A DNA stretch of 64,000 nucleotides. Origin: Corella eumyota. Its lineage: Eukaryota > Chordata > Ascidiacea > Phlebobranchia > Corellidae. The position numbers were made by a program, and so were the translations under genes. Location of the stretch: positions 13,214,501-13,278,500 of the forward strand of contig OY720097.1 of NCBI GenBank assembly GCA_963082875.1. Reading direction: 5' to 3'. The notes beneath the pieces were generated by a model. The model was not told the origin of the DNA and made no database searches. It worked only from the letters and a program-made list of their open reading frames with translations. Positions 27,101 through 42,100 of the stretch are shown one piece after another. Each line of letters starts with the position of its first letter. Within the stretch, counting starts at the first letter, position 1.

Positions 27101-30100
27101 GACAACTGTCAACCTCCCTTGCAATGTAACAACTTATCCCCGGGGTTTGAATGTCAATGTCCATTCAATACAACGTGTGAAATTGTTAATGAATGTGCGA
27201 ACAACACCTTAAATGACTGTGATGAAAATGCAAGCTGTACAGATTTAGAGTTTGGTTTCTCCTGCCAATGTAACGATGGATTTACAGAAAATGGGGGTAA
27301 CTGTGTTAACATCGACGAGTGTGCAACTGGGTTACACAACTGCCATCCTAATGCAGTGTGTAGTGACATAGATGGAGGTTTTGTGTGCACTTGTGAGTCT
27401 GGGTTTACTGGTGATGGAGTGATGTGTGTAAATGTAAATGAATGTCTCAGTCAAGTTGAAAATGGATGTGCACAGACAGCTGAATGTTACGATCTTGTGC
27501 CAGGATTTTTCTGTCTGTGTGAGGGCATGGTAGGTGATGGAATTAATTGTCCAGGTAAGTTTAGTTAACAGCAGCATCAAGTATACATGTGTTGTTAAAA
27601 ATATAACCTGCCTTACTGTTTTTTTCCAATTTTTTTATGTAATAAATTCTAGCCTACACTAAAATGTTCTTATTTTTTAGAAATGAATTGTCCTTCCTTT
27701 ACCACCAACATCAGCAATGTTTGCACTCGTAAGTTTTTATAATATAAGTTGGTGATATTCTTAATTTAAGATTATTGGCTCACAAAAGCTGCTGTTTTAA
27801 GTTGTGTTTAGAAAAAGTGTTTAATTTTTTAAATCTTTTAGCAACCACAACCTTTGAATTGACCGTATCTTTTGATGGCTTGTATTTGAGTGAATACAGT
27901 ATTGTTGGCAATCCAGTTAGAAACAGTTTTATCATTGATTCGTTAACCACTGTAAGTAATCAGCGTAGATTTATGGGTATTTTGTGTGATGACAATTTTT
28001 TTGTTAGTCCAGATGTTTTAAAGTTTTTAAAAATGAAAGTAGTGTTTTAATAGTATTCAAGAATTTCATGGCTATGTATATATATATATGTTATTTAAGA
28101 TATTGTTATACTTGTATTATACTAATATTTATCAATATAAATAAAGTTATTAAAATAAATATTAATTACCTTATTTTAGCTTGATTAGAATTTTTTTTTT
28201 TCGTAACACATATTATATATTAAACTTGTATATTTAACTCTATATCACCGAAAATAGATATAAAAAAAACATATTTTATTTGGTTATTTATGTACTTTTT
28301 AAAATTTTTTTTACTTGTAGCTTAATGCACTATTCACAAGGGTGGAAGTGACAATTGTCTCCATAGACAATCTTGTATTTTCTCCCGGTAGTATTGTTCT
28401 TGGGGCTGATGTTACTCTTGTGAATGTCAGTAATATTGAACTTACAATGGAAGATATTAATTTCATATTAAGCAATGATAGTGAATTTTCAACAGTTCAG
28501 AGTTTAACTTTTGCTGGTAGGAGTAATATACTTAACATATTTTTTATTAAGGTGGAAAAATAAGTTTAATTTTAATACTGTAGTCAAGTAGTCTATGGCT
28601 TGTTGCCAAATTAAAAGAACTTGTACCTTACTTTTTAATATTGTGCTAACATAACTGTTAAATTAATGTTATTTTATTTTACAAGATTTTGATTACTGCC
28701 TAAACAACGCAAGTGATTGTTCAGTAAATGCAAACTGCATTAATACGAGTCCTGGTTTTGAATGTGAATGCAAGCCGGGGTACAGAGACATCAATGTAAC
28801 CAACCCAGGACGAGAGTAAATATTCTATTTTTGCTTTAATGTTTTAATTAAAAAATTGTGTTGCTTACTTTATATTTTATGTTTTGTTATTAATTTATAT
28901 AATTTTAATAATAAATTCATTTTTTAATAAAAGTGTTATAATAGATATTGTATTTAATTTCACCCAGTATATATCTTATTTAAAAAATAATATCTAATTT
29001 TAAGATGTGAATCTTTGTGTACACTTGATGGCGAGCCATATTGTTTAAATAATGGATCTTGCTTAGTTGTTAATGGCACTGTGGCACTTTGTGACTGTCC
29101 CGAGCAGTTTGAAGGATTAAGATGTGAAGAGAGAGGTATTGTAAAATCAAACTATTGTTTTTTATATGTTATAGCTATTATGTTTTTAATGACAATAACA
29201 CAACTGTTGTACAAAAATGACATTGAATTAAAATTTTACACAGAGAAATTTATGCTATTGGCAAAATTTAAATAGCCTGTTTCTACTAAATTTTTGTTGT
29301 TGTAGGCTGCTCAACCAACTGTCATGCAAATGCAACTTGTGTTATAAACAATGGAAGTGCTGTTTGTACATGCAACGATGGGTTTACTGGCGATGGCGTA
29401 ACATGCTGTAACAGTAAGTTTTAATTCCCGATTATTAATTCCTAAAGATGCTTACCCAAGTTAAATCCTTTTTTTTATATTTTCAGAACTGTGTCTCATC
29501 AGACCACCATTTATTATACTCCCCCCACCTCCTATTGATGATCTTGATACTTCTTTACCACCACCACTAATGCCTCCTCCCCCACCCCCATTTATCGATG
29601 AACAACTAACTTCAAGACCTCCACCTCCAATTATGCCACCCCCTCCCCCACCTTTTATTGATAATCAAGTTACATCAAGACCTCCTCCACCAATCATGCC
29701 ACCCCCTCCCCCACCTTTTATTGATAATCAAGTTACATCAAGACCTCCTCCACCAATCATGCCACCCCCTCCCCCACCCTTTATTGATGATCAAGTTACA
29801 TCAAGGCCTCCCCCACCACCATTTATGCCACCCCCTCCCCCACCCTTTATTGATGATCAAGTAACAACAAGACCTCCCCCACCACCATTTATGCCACCCC
29901 CTCCCCCACCCTTTATTGATGACCAAGTAACAACAAGACCTCCCCCACCACCATTTATGCCACCCCCTCCTCCACCCTTTAGTGATGACCAAGTTACATC
30001 TAGGCCACCTCCTCCACCAATCATGCCACCTCCACCGCCACCATTTATTGATGAGACAATTGGAACAAGGCCACCTCCTCCTCCGTTTATGCCGCCACCG

Positions 30101-33100
30101 CCACCACCAATTATTGACAGCACCACAGCTATACCACTTCCACCACCTTTTATGCCACCACCTCCTCCACCATTTGACGATCAAGTTGTATTACCACCCC
30201 CTCCTATAATGCCCCCACCACCACCAATTATTGATGACAATGATTCGACAATCCCGCTACCACCTCTTATTATTCCTCCGCCACCACCGCCAGTTGATTT
30301 AGAGGTATTTACAATTTTTATTTTAAGAAATAAAATAGGATTTTTTAAACCTTTTTTGACAGAGTCTAAGTTTGTTGACGATATTGTATTATACAAGCAT
30401 AGGAAATTGTTTGGGTTTAATTTATATGTATTGTTGCTTAAATCTTTTATACCAATGATACCTTGTGTATATGGTGTGAATTGTCATAAAGTAAGGCAAG
30501 CAGTTGGTAAGTCCAACCCAACTAACAATCAACAGGCTTCTGATAAATCTGCAATAATTAATCAAACAAGTGTGTTAGTAATAATCCAACCTTTAATAAT
30601 GGATCCAATCACTCAGAATATTGTTGTAAAGAAAAAGGTAAGAGTAGAAGCACTGTACCCTATTACATGCAGATTACCACCACCATATTTGGAATTGCCA
30701 GATTTGAAAGAAAAATGTGTTAAACATTTTGTAGGTCCACCTTATATTGCTAAAATGTTTAATTTTGATTTAATTAAACAGTTTCAAGAATGGCACTCTG
30801 CTGTAGGCTTGTATACGCAGAACAATGTTGATGTATATAAAAAAATTGTGGTTTTTTCCAAGCTGAAAGTGCACAGGTATAAAATAATAACTGGACTGTT
30901 TTTATTATATCCATCACCCCCTAGAAGCTTTAGTATTAACATGCTAGGTAAAAAACGAACAAAAAAAGTTTTGGCTGTCAAAAAAATTGCACTAATTAGT
31001 TTTTATACACTTCCTCACATCAAATTATTTAGTGAAATAGTTCCCCGCTTATCACATACACTTAAGAAAGATTTTTATAACGTAATGAAAGTACATTATA
31101 TTATTTTAAATCCAGTTTCACATTTGTATTATAAACACATTATAAAAAAAATAATTGGTACAGTAGTTATACTATACAAAAAAATAGGACTACATAAACA
31201 AACTCACTTTGTAATGGTAATACCACCTTTAGTTTCAATAATAAAAAAAAATCAAAATCACAATAAGCTTGCTAAAAGTTTTTATACTTCCTTTTTTCCT
31301 CCATTTCATTCTCAGCTAATCTACCCTTTATTAAAATTGCATCAACAACATAATCAGAACAAAATACTTTCCACATCTATAAATACCAAAACCTTACCAC
31401 ATTTTATGTTAGTTCCCTTCCTACAAATAGCCCCATTTTCTAAATTAATCCAAAAACAAAATAAAAAATCTTTTCTTGCATTTAAATCAGCAATATTAGT
31501 TCCTTCGTTACAAACAATGTCAATATTGCAACCAATTCAACATCACAAACAAAATTTAATAAATGCAATTAAATTTATTCCTGGTACATTTAAAACAACA
31601 AACCTAATTCCTTTGATACAAATTATTTCACAATTTATATCAATTCAAAAGTTGCAACCTATAAGTTTTTTTGATAATAATTTAACTTTAGCGGCAGTTC
31701 CACTTATACCAGGAATCCAACTTTTAAAGCACGATCAACAGCACAGAAAGATATTATTGCATGCTACTAACTTTTATTCTTTATTGCCAATTCTCTTACC
31801 TCAAACAAAACCGTACAAAAAATTTAAGCAAAATACAATGCTTGCTACACATTTTAACATAAGAAATCCTTTGATGCCAATGCTATTACTACAAACAATA
31901 GCATTAATAAAACCAAATCGAAAAAAAGTATTACCACCAAGTTATAATGCTTTAATGTCATTAATAATATTACCATTACGACAAATAACATCATTGTTAG
32001 AACACCCTCAGAACAAAAACCAAAAATTATTTTTACCAATTGGCTTCAATCCTGTCATTAATAAATCAATAATGCTATTACCATTACCAATGAAAATACA
32101 ATTTTTACAACCAATATTTTTCACAAAAATTAATACTGTTTCTTCAGTATCTTTAATTTCAGTTCCATTTATAAAGACATTCTTAATATTAAAATTACAT
32201 ATGAAAACAACTCAAAAATTTAAATTTTCTACAAATAGGAATGTAGTTGCTTCTAATGGATTCGTGATTCCACCCTTATACATACAAACAGTTTCAATAG
32301 TAAAACATCTTAAAAAATCTTATCAAAAATCAATGCCTGCTTTAGTACCAACAACACTATTAGTAAAACAAATTCAAAGTGAAATCCAAAATTTATTACA
32401 ACCTACAAATCTTAACGTTGATGATTTTAAATCTTTAGTACCAATTCCATTACTACCAACAGCACCATTGCTAATACTGCCTAGAAAATCTAACACAAAA
32501 TCTAACCTTGTTGTTAAGTTTAACACTGACACTTTTAAATCATTAATTTTGGTTCCAATGCTACAAACAACACCTAAATTAATTCTGCCCCAAAAACTTG
32601 TATTTTTTACAGGTTTTAATGATAAATTTATTTTGAATATGATTGGAGTTCAATTACTACAAGTTATGCATTTAATAAAAGTAAATCAGTATACCAGCAA
32701 AAAACTAGTGCTTCCAAAAAAATTTATTTCTAAAACTTTAAAATATTTCACACCAGTTCCTATACTTCAAACAATTCTTTTACTACAACAAGTTCAACAA
32801 CGTTATTTAAATTCAGTACAACCTAAAACATTTAATTCTATTACATTTATGTCTTTAATTTCAGTTCAACCACTACAAACATTACCAATACTGAAACAAC
32901 CTCGACAACTAAACCAAATATTAATTCTACCTACGAAGAATAACATTAAAAACTTTAAATCTTTGATACCAGTTCCATTAGTACCATCAACACCAGTAGT
33001 TAAACATCTTCAAAAACCAAACTTAAAATCAATACTACACACAAATTTGATTACTGATACTTTTAAACCTTTAATTTTATTTTCATTAATACAATCAACA

Positions 33101-36100
33101 CCTGAATTAATACTGCTTCGAAAACCTATGCTTTCTGTAAGATCTAATAAAAGCACTTTTATATCATTAATTTCTTTCCCATTACTACATGCCATCCACT
33201 TACCAAAACGTTATCAGAAACCCAGCCAAAAATCATTAATTTCTCCAAGTTTATATGTTAATCCTTTAATATCTTTAATGCCAGTTTTAATAATTCAAAC
33301 AACACCATTGTTAGTTCACTATGTGAAACCTAACCAAAAATCACAATTACAAACTATTTTCGATACAGTTATTTATAATTCATTAGTACCATTACCACCA
33401 GCAACATCTTTAGTAAAACAACCTTTGAAATTTAATCAAATATCAATATTACCCAATTTTCATTCTGTTATTTTAAAATCTTTAATTCCAGTTCCATTAC
33501 TAAAAACATTCCTATCATTAAAATTACATCTTTACACAATGCAAAAATTAGAAAGTTTTACAAGTTTAAAAGTTGATACTTTTAAACGGTTGTTGCCTCC
33601 ATCTTTATTAATTCAAACAGTTCCAAGGGTAAAACATCTTAAAAAACCTTATAAAAAGTCAATGCTTCTTACCAGTTTTACTAATACTTTTGAATCAACG
33701 ATACAACTTCCATTAGTACCAACAATACTATTAGTAAAACAAATTCGAAATGAAATTCAAAATTTATTACAACCTACAAATCTTAACATTGATGATTTCA
33801 AATCTTTGATACCAATTCCATTACTACCAACAGCACCATTGCTAATACTGCCTAGAAAATCTAACACAAAATCTAACCTTGTTGTTAAGTTTAACACTGA
33901 CACTTTTAAATCATCAATTTTGGTTCCAATGCTACAAACAACACCTAAATTAATTCTGCCCCAAAAACTTGTACTTTTTACAGGTTTTAATGATGAATCT
34001 ATTTTGAGTATGATTGGAGTTCCATTACCGCAAATTATGCATTTAATGAAAGTAAATCAGTATACCAGCAAAAATGTAGTGCTTTCTAAAACTTTTATTT
34101 CTAAAACTTTAAAATATTTCACACCAGTTCCTATACTTCAAACAATTCCTTTACTACAACAAGTTCAACAACGTTATTTAAATTCAGTACAACCTAAAAC
34201 ATTTAATTCTATTACATTTATGTCTTTAATTTCAGTTCAACCACTACAAACATTACCAATACTGAAACAACCTCGACAACTAAACCAAATATTAATTCTA
34301 CCTACGAATACTAACATTAAAAACTTCAAATCTTTGATACCAGTTCCATTAGTACCATCAACACCAGTAGTTAAACATCTTCAAAAACCAAACTTAAAAT
34401 CAATACTACACACAAGTTTGATTACTGATACTTTTAAACCTTTAATTTTATTTTCATTAATACAATCAACACCTGAATTAATACTGATTCGAAAACCTAT
34501 GGTTTCTGTAAGATCTAATAAAAGCACTTTTATATCATTAATTTCTTTCCCATTACTACATGCCATCCACTTACCAAAACGTTATCAGAAACCCAGCCAA
34601 AAATCATTAATTTCTCCAAGTTTATATGTTAATCCTTTAATATCTTTAATGCCAGTTTCATTAATTCAAACAACACCATTGTTAGTTCACTATGTGAAAC
34701 CTAACCAAAAATCACAATTACAAACTATTTTCGATACAATTATTTATAATTCATTAGTACCATTACTACCAGCAACATCTTTAGTAAAACAACCTTTAAA
34801 ATCTAATCAAATATCAATATTACCCAATTTTCATTCTGTTACTTTAAAATCTTTAATTCCAGTTCCATTACTAAAAACATTCCTATCATTAAAATTACAT
34901 CTTTACACAATGCAAAAATTAGAAAGTTTTACAGGTTTGAAAGTTGATCCTTTTAAACGGTTGTTGCTTCCATCTTTATTAATTCAAACAGTTCCAATAG
35001 TAAAATATCTTAAAAACCCTTATAAAAAGTCAATGCTTCTTACCAGTTTTACTAATACTTTTGAATCAACGATACAACTTCCATTAGTACCAACAACACT
35101 ATTAGTAAAACAAATTCGAAATGAAATTCAAAATTTATTACAACCTACAAATCTTATCATTGATGATTTTAAATCTTTGATACCAATTCCATTACTACCA
35201 ACAGCACCATTGCTAATACTGCCTAGAAAATCTAACACAAAATCTAACTTTGTTAAGTTTAACAACGACACTTTTAAATCATTAATTTTGGTTCCAATGC
35301 TACAAACAACACCTAAATTAATTCTGCCCCAAAAACTTGTACTTTTTACAGGTTTTAATGATGAATCTATTTTGAATATGATTGGAGATCCATTACTGCA
35401 AATTATGCATTTAATGAAAGTAAATCAGTATACCAGCAAAAATGTACTGCTTTCTAAAACTTTTATTTCTAAAACTTTAAAATATTTCACACCAGTTCCT
35501 ATACTTCAAACAATTCCTTTACTACAACAAGTTCAACAACGTTATTTAAATTCAGTACAACCTAAAACATTTAATTCTATTACATTTATGTCTTTAATTT
35601 CAGTTCAACCACTACAAACATTACCAATACTGAAACAACCTCGACAACTAAACCAAATATTAATTCTACCTACGAATAATAACATTAAAAACTTCAAATC
35701 TTTGATACCAGTTCCATTAGTACCATCAACACCAGTAGTTAAACATCTTCAAAAACCAAACTTAAAATCAATACTACACACAAGTTTGATTACTGATACT
35801 TTTAAACCTTTAATTTTATTTTCATTAATACAATCAACACCTGAATTAATACTGCTTCGAAAACCTATGCTTTCTGTAAGATCTAATAAAAGCACTTTTA
35901 TATCATTAATTTCTTTCCCATTACTACATGCTATCCACTTACCAAAACGTTATCAGAAACCCAGCCAAAAATCATTAATTTCTCCAAGATTATATGTTAA
36001 TCCTTTAATATCTTTAATGCCAGTTTTATTAATTCAAACAACACCATTGTTAGTTCACTTTGTGAAACCTAACCAAAAATCACAATTACAAACTATTTTC

Positions 36101-39100
36101 GATACAGTTATTTATAATTCATTAGTACCATTACCACCAGCAACATCTTTAGTAAAACAGCCTTTGAAATCTAATCAAATATCAATATTACCCAATTTTC
36201 ATTCTGTTACTTTAAAATCTTTAATTCCAGTTCCATTACTAAAAACATTCCTATCATTAAAATTACATCTTTACACAATGCAAAAATTAGAAAGTTTTAC
36301 AAGTTTGAAAGTTGATCCTTTTAAACGGTTGTTGCTTCCATCTTTATTAATTCAAACAGTTCCAATAGTAAAATATCTTAAAAAATCTTATAAAAAGTCA
36401 ATGCTTCTTACCAGTTTTACTAATACTTTTGAATCAATGATACAACTTCCATTAGTACCAACAACACTATTAGTAAAACAAATTCGAAATGAAATTCAAA
36501 ATTTATTACAACCTACAAATCTTAACATTGATGATTTTAAATCTTTAATACCAATTCCATTACTACCAACAGCACCATTGCTAATACTGCCTAGAAAATC
36601 TAACACAAAATCTAACTTTGTTAAGTTTAACACTGACACTTTTAAATCATTAATTTTGGTTCCAATGCTACAAACAACACCTAAATTAATTCTGCCCCAA
36701 AAACTTGTACTTTTTACAGGTTTTAATGATGAATCTATTTTGAATATGATTGGAGTTCCATTACTGCAAATTATGCATTTAATGAAAGTAAATCAGTATA
36801 CCAGCAAAAATGTACTGCTTTTTAAAACTTTTATTTCTAAAACTTTAAAATATTTCACACCAGTTCCTATACTTCAAACAATTCCTTTACTACAACAAGT
36901 TCAACAACGTTATTTAAATTCAGTACAACCTAAAACATTTAATTCTTTTACATTTATGTCTTTAATTTCAGTTCAACCACTACAAACATTACCAATACTG
37001 AAACAACCTCGACAACTAAACCAAATATTAATTCTACCTATGAATAATAACATTAAAAACTTCAAATCTTTGATACCAGTTCCATTAATACCATCAACAC
37101 CTGTAGTTAAACATCTTCAAAAACCAAACTTAAAATCAATACTACACACAAGTTTGATTACTGATACTTTTAAACCTTTAATTTTATTTTCATTAATACA
37201 ATCAACACCTGAATTAATACTGCTTCGAAAACCTATGCTTTCTGTAAGATCTAATAAAAGCACTTTTATATCATTAATTTCTTTCCCATTACTACATGCT
37301 ATCCACTTACCAAAACGTTATCAGAAACCCAGCCAAAAATCATTAATTTCTCCAAGATTATATGTTAATCCTTTAATATCTTTAATGCCAGTTTTATTAA
37401 TTCAAACAACACCATTGTTAGTTCACTTTGTGAAACCTAACCAAAAATCACAATTACAAACTATTTTCGATACAGTTATTTATAATTCATTAGTACCATT
37501 ACCACCAGCAACATCTTTAGTAAAACAGCCTTTGAAATCTAATCAAATATCAATATTACCCAATTTTCATTCTGTTACTTTAAAATCTTTAATTCCAGTT
37601 CCATTACTAAAAACATTCCTATCATTAAAATTACATCTTTACACAATGCAAAAATTAGAAAGTTTTACAAGTTTGAAAGTTGATCCTTTTAAACGGTTGT
37701 TGCTTCCATCTTTATTAATTCAAACAGTTCCAATAGTAAAATATCTTAAAAAATCTTATAAAAAGTCAATGCTTCTTACCAGTTTTACTAATACTTTTGA
37801 ATCAATGATACAACTTCCATTAGTACCAACAACACTATTAGTAAAACAAATTCGAAATGAAATTCAAAATTTATTACAACCTACAAATCTTAACATTGAT
37901 GATTTTAAATCTTTAATACCAATTCCATTACTACCAACAGCACCATTGCTAATACTGCCTAGAAAATCTAACACAAAATCTAACTTTGTTAAGTTTAACA
38001 CTGACACTTTTAAATCATTAATTTTGGTTCCAATGCTACAAACAACACCTAAATTAATTCTGCCCCAAAAACTTGTACTTTTTACAGGTTTTAATGATGA
38101 ATCTATTTTGAATATGATTGGAGTTCCATTACTGCAAATTATGCATTTAATGAAAGTAAATCAGTATACCAGCAAAAATGTACTGCTTTTTAAAACTTTT
38201 ATTTCTAAAACTTTAAAATATTTCACACCAGTTCCTATACTTCAAACAATTCCTTTACTACAACAAGTTCAACAACGTTATTTAAATTCAGTACAACCTA
38301 AAACATTTAATTCTTTTACATTTATGTCTTTAATTTCAGTTCAACCACTACAAACATTACCAATACTGAAACAACCTCGACAACTAAACCAAATATTAAT
38401 TCTACCTATGAATAATAACATTAAAAACTTCAAATCTTTGATACCAGTTCCATTAATACCATCAACACCTGTAGTTAAACATCTTCAAAAACCAAACTTA
38501 AAATCAATACTACACACAAGTTTGATTACTAATACTTTTAAACCTTTAATTTTATTTTCATCAATACAATCAACACCTGAATTAATACTGCTTCGAAAAC
38601 CTATGCTTTCTGTAAGATCTAATAAAAGCACTTTTATATCATTAATTTCTTTCCCATTACTACATGCCATCCACTTACCAAAACGTTATCAGAAACCCAG
38701 CCAAAAATCAATAATTTCTTCAAATTTATATGTTAATCCTTTAATATCTTTAATGCCAGTTTCATTAATTCAAACAACACCATTGTTAGTTCACTATGTG
38801 AAACCTAACCAAAAATCACAATTACAAACTATGTTCGATACAGTTATTTATAATTCATTAGTACCATTACCACCAGCAACATCTTTAGTAAAACAACCTT
38901 TGAAATCTAATCAAATATCAATATTACCCAATTTTCATTCTGTTACTTTAAAATCTTTAATTCCAGTTCCATTACTAAAAACATTCCTATCATTAAAATT
39001 ACATCTTTACACAATGCAAAAATTAGAAAGTTTTACAAGTTTGAAAGTTGATCCTTTTAAACGGTTGTTGCTTCCATCTTTATTAATTCAAACAGTTCCA

Positions 39101-42100
39101 ATAGTAAAATATCTTAAAAAATCTTATAAAAAGTCAATGCTTCTTACCAGTTTTACTAATACTTTTGAATCAATGATACAACTTCCATTAGTACCAACAA
39201 CACTATTAGTAAAACAAATTCGAAATGAAATTCAAAATTTATTACAACCTACAAATCTTAACATTGATGATTTTAAATCTTTAATACCAATTCCATTACT
39301 ACCAACAGCACCATTGCTAATACTGCCTAGAAAATCTAACACAAAATCTAACCTTGTTGTTAAGTTTAACACTGACACTTTTAAATCATTAATTTTGGTT
39401 CCAATGCTACAAACAACACCTAAATTAATTCTGCCCCAAAAACTTGTACTTTTTACAGGTTTTAATGATGAATCTATTTTGAATATGATTGGAGTTCCAT
39501 TACTGCAAATTATGCATTTAATGAAAGTAAATCAGTATACCAGCAAAAATGTACTGCTTTTTAAAACTTTTATTTCTAAAACTTTAAAATATTTCACACC
39601 AGTTCCTATACTTCAAACAATTCCTTTACTACAACAAGTTCAACAACGTTATTTAAATTCAGTACAACCTAAAACATTTAATTCTTTTACATTTATGTCT
39701 TTAATTTCAGTTCAACCACTACAAACATTACCAATACTGAAACAACCTCGACAACTAAACCAAATATTAATTCTACCTATGAATAATAACATTAAAAACT
39801 TCAAATCTTTGATACCAGTTCCATTAATACCATCAACACCTGTAGTTAAACATCTTCAAAAACCAAACTTAAAATCAATACTACACACAAGTTTGATTAC
39901 TAATACTTTTAAACCTTTAATTTTATTTTCATCAATACAATCAACACCTGAATTAATACTGCTTCGAAAACCTATGCTTTCTGTAAGATCTAATAAAAGC
40001 ACTTTTATATCATTAATTTCTTTCCCATTACTACATGCCATCCACTTACCAAAACGTTATCAGAAACCCAGCCAAAAATCAATAATTTCTTCAAATTTAT
40101 ATGTTAATCCTTTAATATCTTTAATGCGAGTTTCATTAATTCAAACAACACCATTGTTAGTTCACTTTGTGAAACCTAACCAAAAATCACAATTACAAAC
40201 TATTTTCGATACAGTTATTTATAATTCATTAGTACCATTACCACCAGCAACATCTTTAGTAAAACAACCTTTGAAATCTAATCAAATATCAATATTACCC
40301 AATTTTCATTCTGTTACTTTAAAGTCTTTGTTTCCAGTTCCATTACTAAAAACATTCCTATCATTAAAATTACATCTTTACACAATGCAAAAATTAGAAA
40401 GTTTTACACGTTTGAAAGTTGATACTTTTAAACAGTTGTTGCTTCCATCTTTATTAATTCAAACAGTTCCAATAGTAAAATATCTTAAAAAACCTTATAA
40501 AAAGTCAATGCTTCTTACCAGTTTTACTAATACTTTTGAATCAACGATACAACTTCCATTAGTACCAACAACACTATTAGTAAAACAAATTCGAAATGAA
40601 ATTCAAAATTTATTACAACCTACAAATCTTATCATTGATAATTTTAAATCTTTAATACCAATTCCATTACTACCAACAGCACCATTGCTAATACTGCCTA
40701 GAAAATCTAACACAAAATCTAACTTTGTTAAGTTTAACACTGACACTTTTAAATCATTAATTTTGGTTCCAATGCTACAAACAACACCTAAATTAATTCT
40801 GCCCCAAAAACTTGTACTTTTTACAGGTTTTAATGATGAATCTATTTTGAATATGATTGGAGTTCCATTACTCCGAATTATGCATTTAATGAAAGTAAAT
40901 CAGTATACCAGCAAAAATGTACTGCTTTTTAAAACTTTTATTTCTAAAACTTTAAAATATTTCACACCAGTTCCTATACTTCAAACAATTCCTTTACTAC
41001 AACAAGTTCAACAACGTTATTTAAATTCAGTACAACCTAAAACATTTAATTCTATTACATTTATGTCTTTAATTTTAGTTCAACCACTACAAACATTACC
41101 AATACTGAAACAACCTCGGCAACTAAACCAAAAATTAATTCTACCTACGAATAATAACATTAAAAACTTCAAATCTTTGATACCAGTCCCATTAGTACCA
41201 TCAACACCAGTAGTTAAACATCTTCAAAAACCAAACTTAAAATCAATACTACCCACAAGTTTGATTACTGATACTTTTAAACCTTTGATTTTATTTTCAT
41301 TAATACAATCAACACCTGAATTAATACTGCTTCGAAAACCTATGCTTTCTGTAAGATCTAATAAAAGCACTTTTATATCATTAATTTCTTTCCCATTACT
41401 ACATGCCATCCACTTACCTAAACGTTATCAGAAACCCAGCCAAAAATCATTAATTTCTTCAAGTTTATATGTTAATCCTTTAATGCCAGTTTCATTAATT
41501 CAAACAACACCATTGTTAGTTCACTATGTGAAACCTAACCAAAAATCACAATTACAAACTAATTTCGATACAGTTGTTTATAATTCATTAGTACCATTAC
41601 CACCAGCCACATCTTTAGTAAAACAACCTTTGAAATCTAATCAAATATCAATATTACCCAATTTTTATTCTGTTACTTTAAAATCTTTAATTCCAGTTCC
41701 ATTACTAAAAACATTCCTATCATTAAAATTACATCTTTACACAATGCCAAAATTAGAAAGTTTTACAAGTTTGAAAGTTGATCCTTTTAAACGGTTGTTG
41801 CTTCCATCTTTATTAATTCAAACAGTTCCAATAGTAAAATATCTTAAAAAACCTTATAAAAAGTCAATGCTTCTTACCAGTTTTACTAATACTTTTGAAT
41901 CAACGATACAACTTCCATTAGTACCAACAACACTATTAGTAAAACAAATTCGAAATGAAATTCAAAATTTATTACAACCTACAAATCTTAACATTGATGA
42001 TTTTAATTCTTTAATACCAATTCCATTACTACCAACAGCACCATTGCTAATACTGCCTAGAAAATCTAACACAAAATCTAACCTTGTTGTTAAGTTTAAC

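Noticed and set aside
28075-28092. TA-rich microsatellite in an intron of the giant gene
   Set aside because: Short dinucleotide run typical of AT-rich introns, nothing further to support.
29801-30396. Gly- and Trp/Arg-rich minus-strand ORFs opposite the proline repeats
   Set aside because: Complement of CCA/CCT-rich codons gives runs of GGT/TGG; no independent support.
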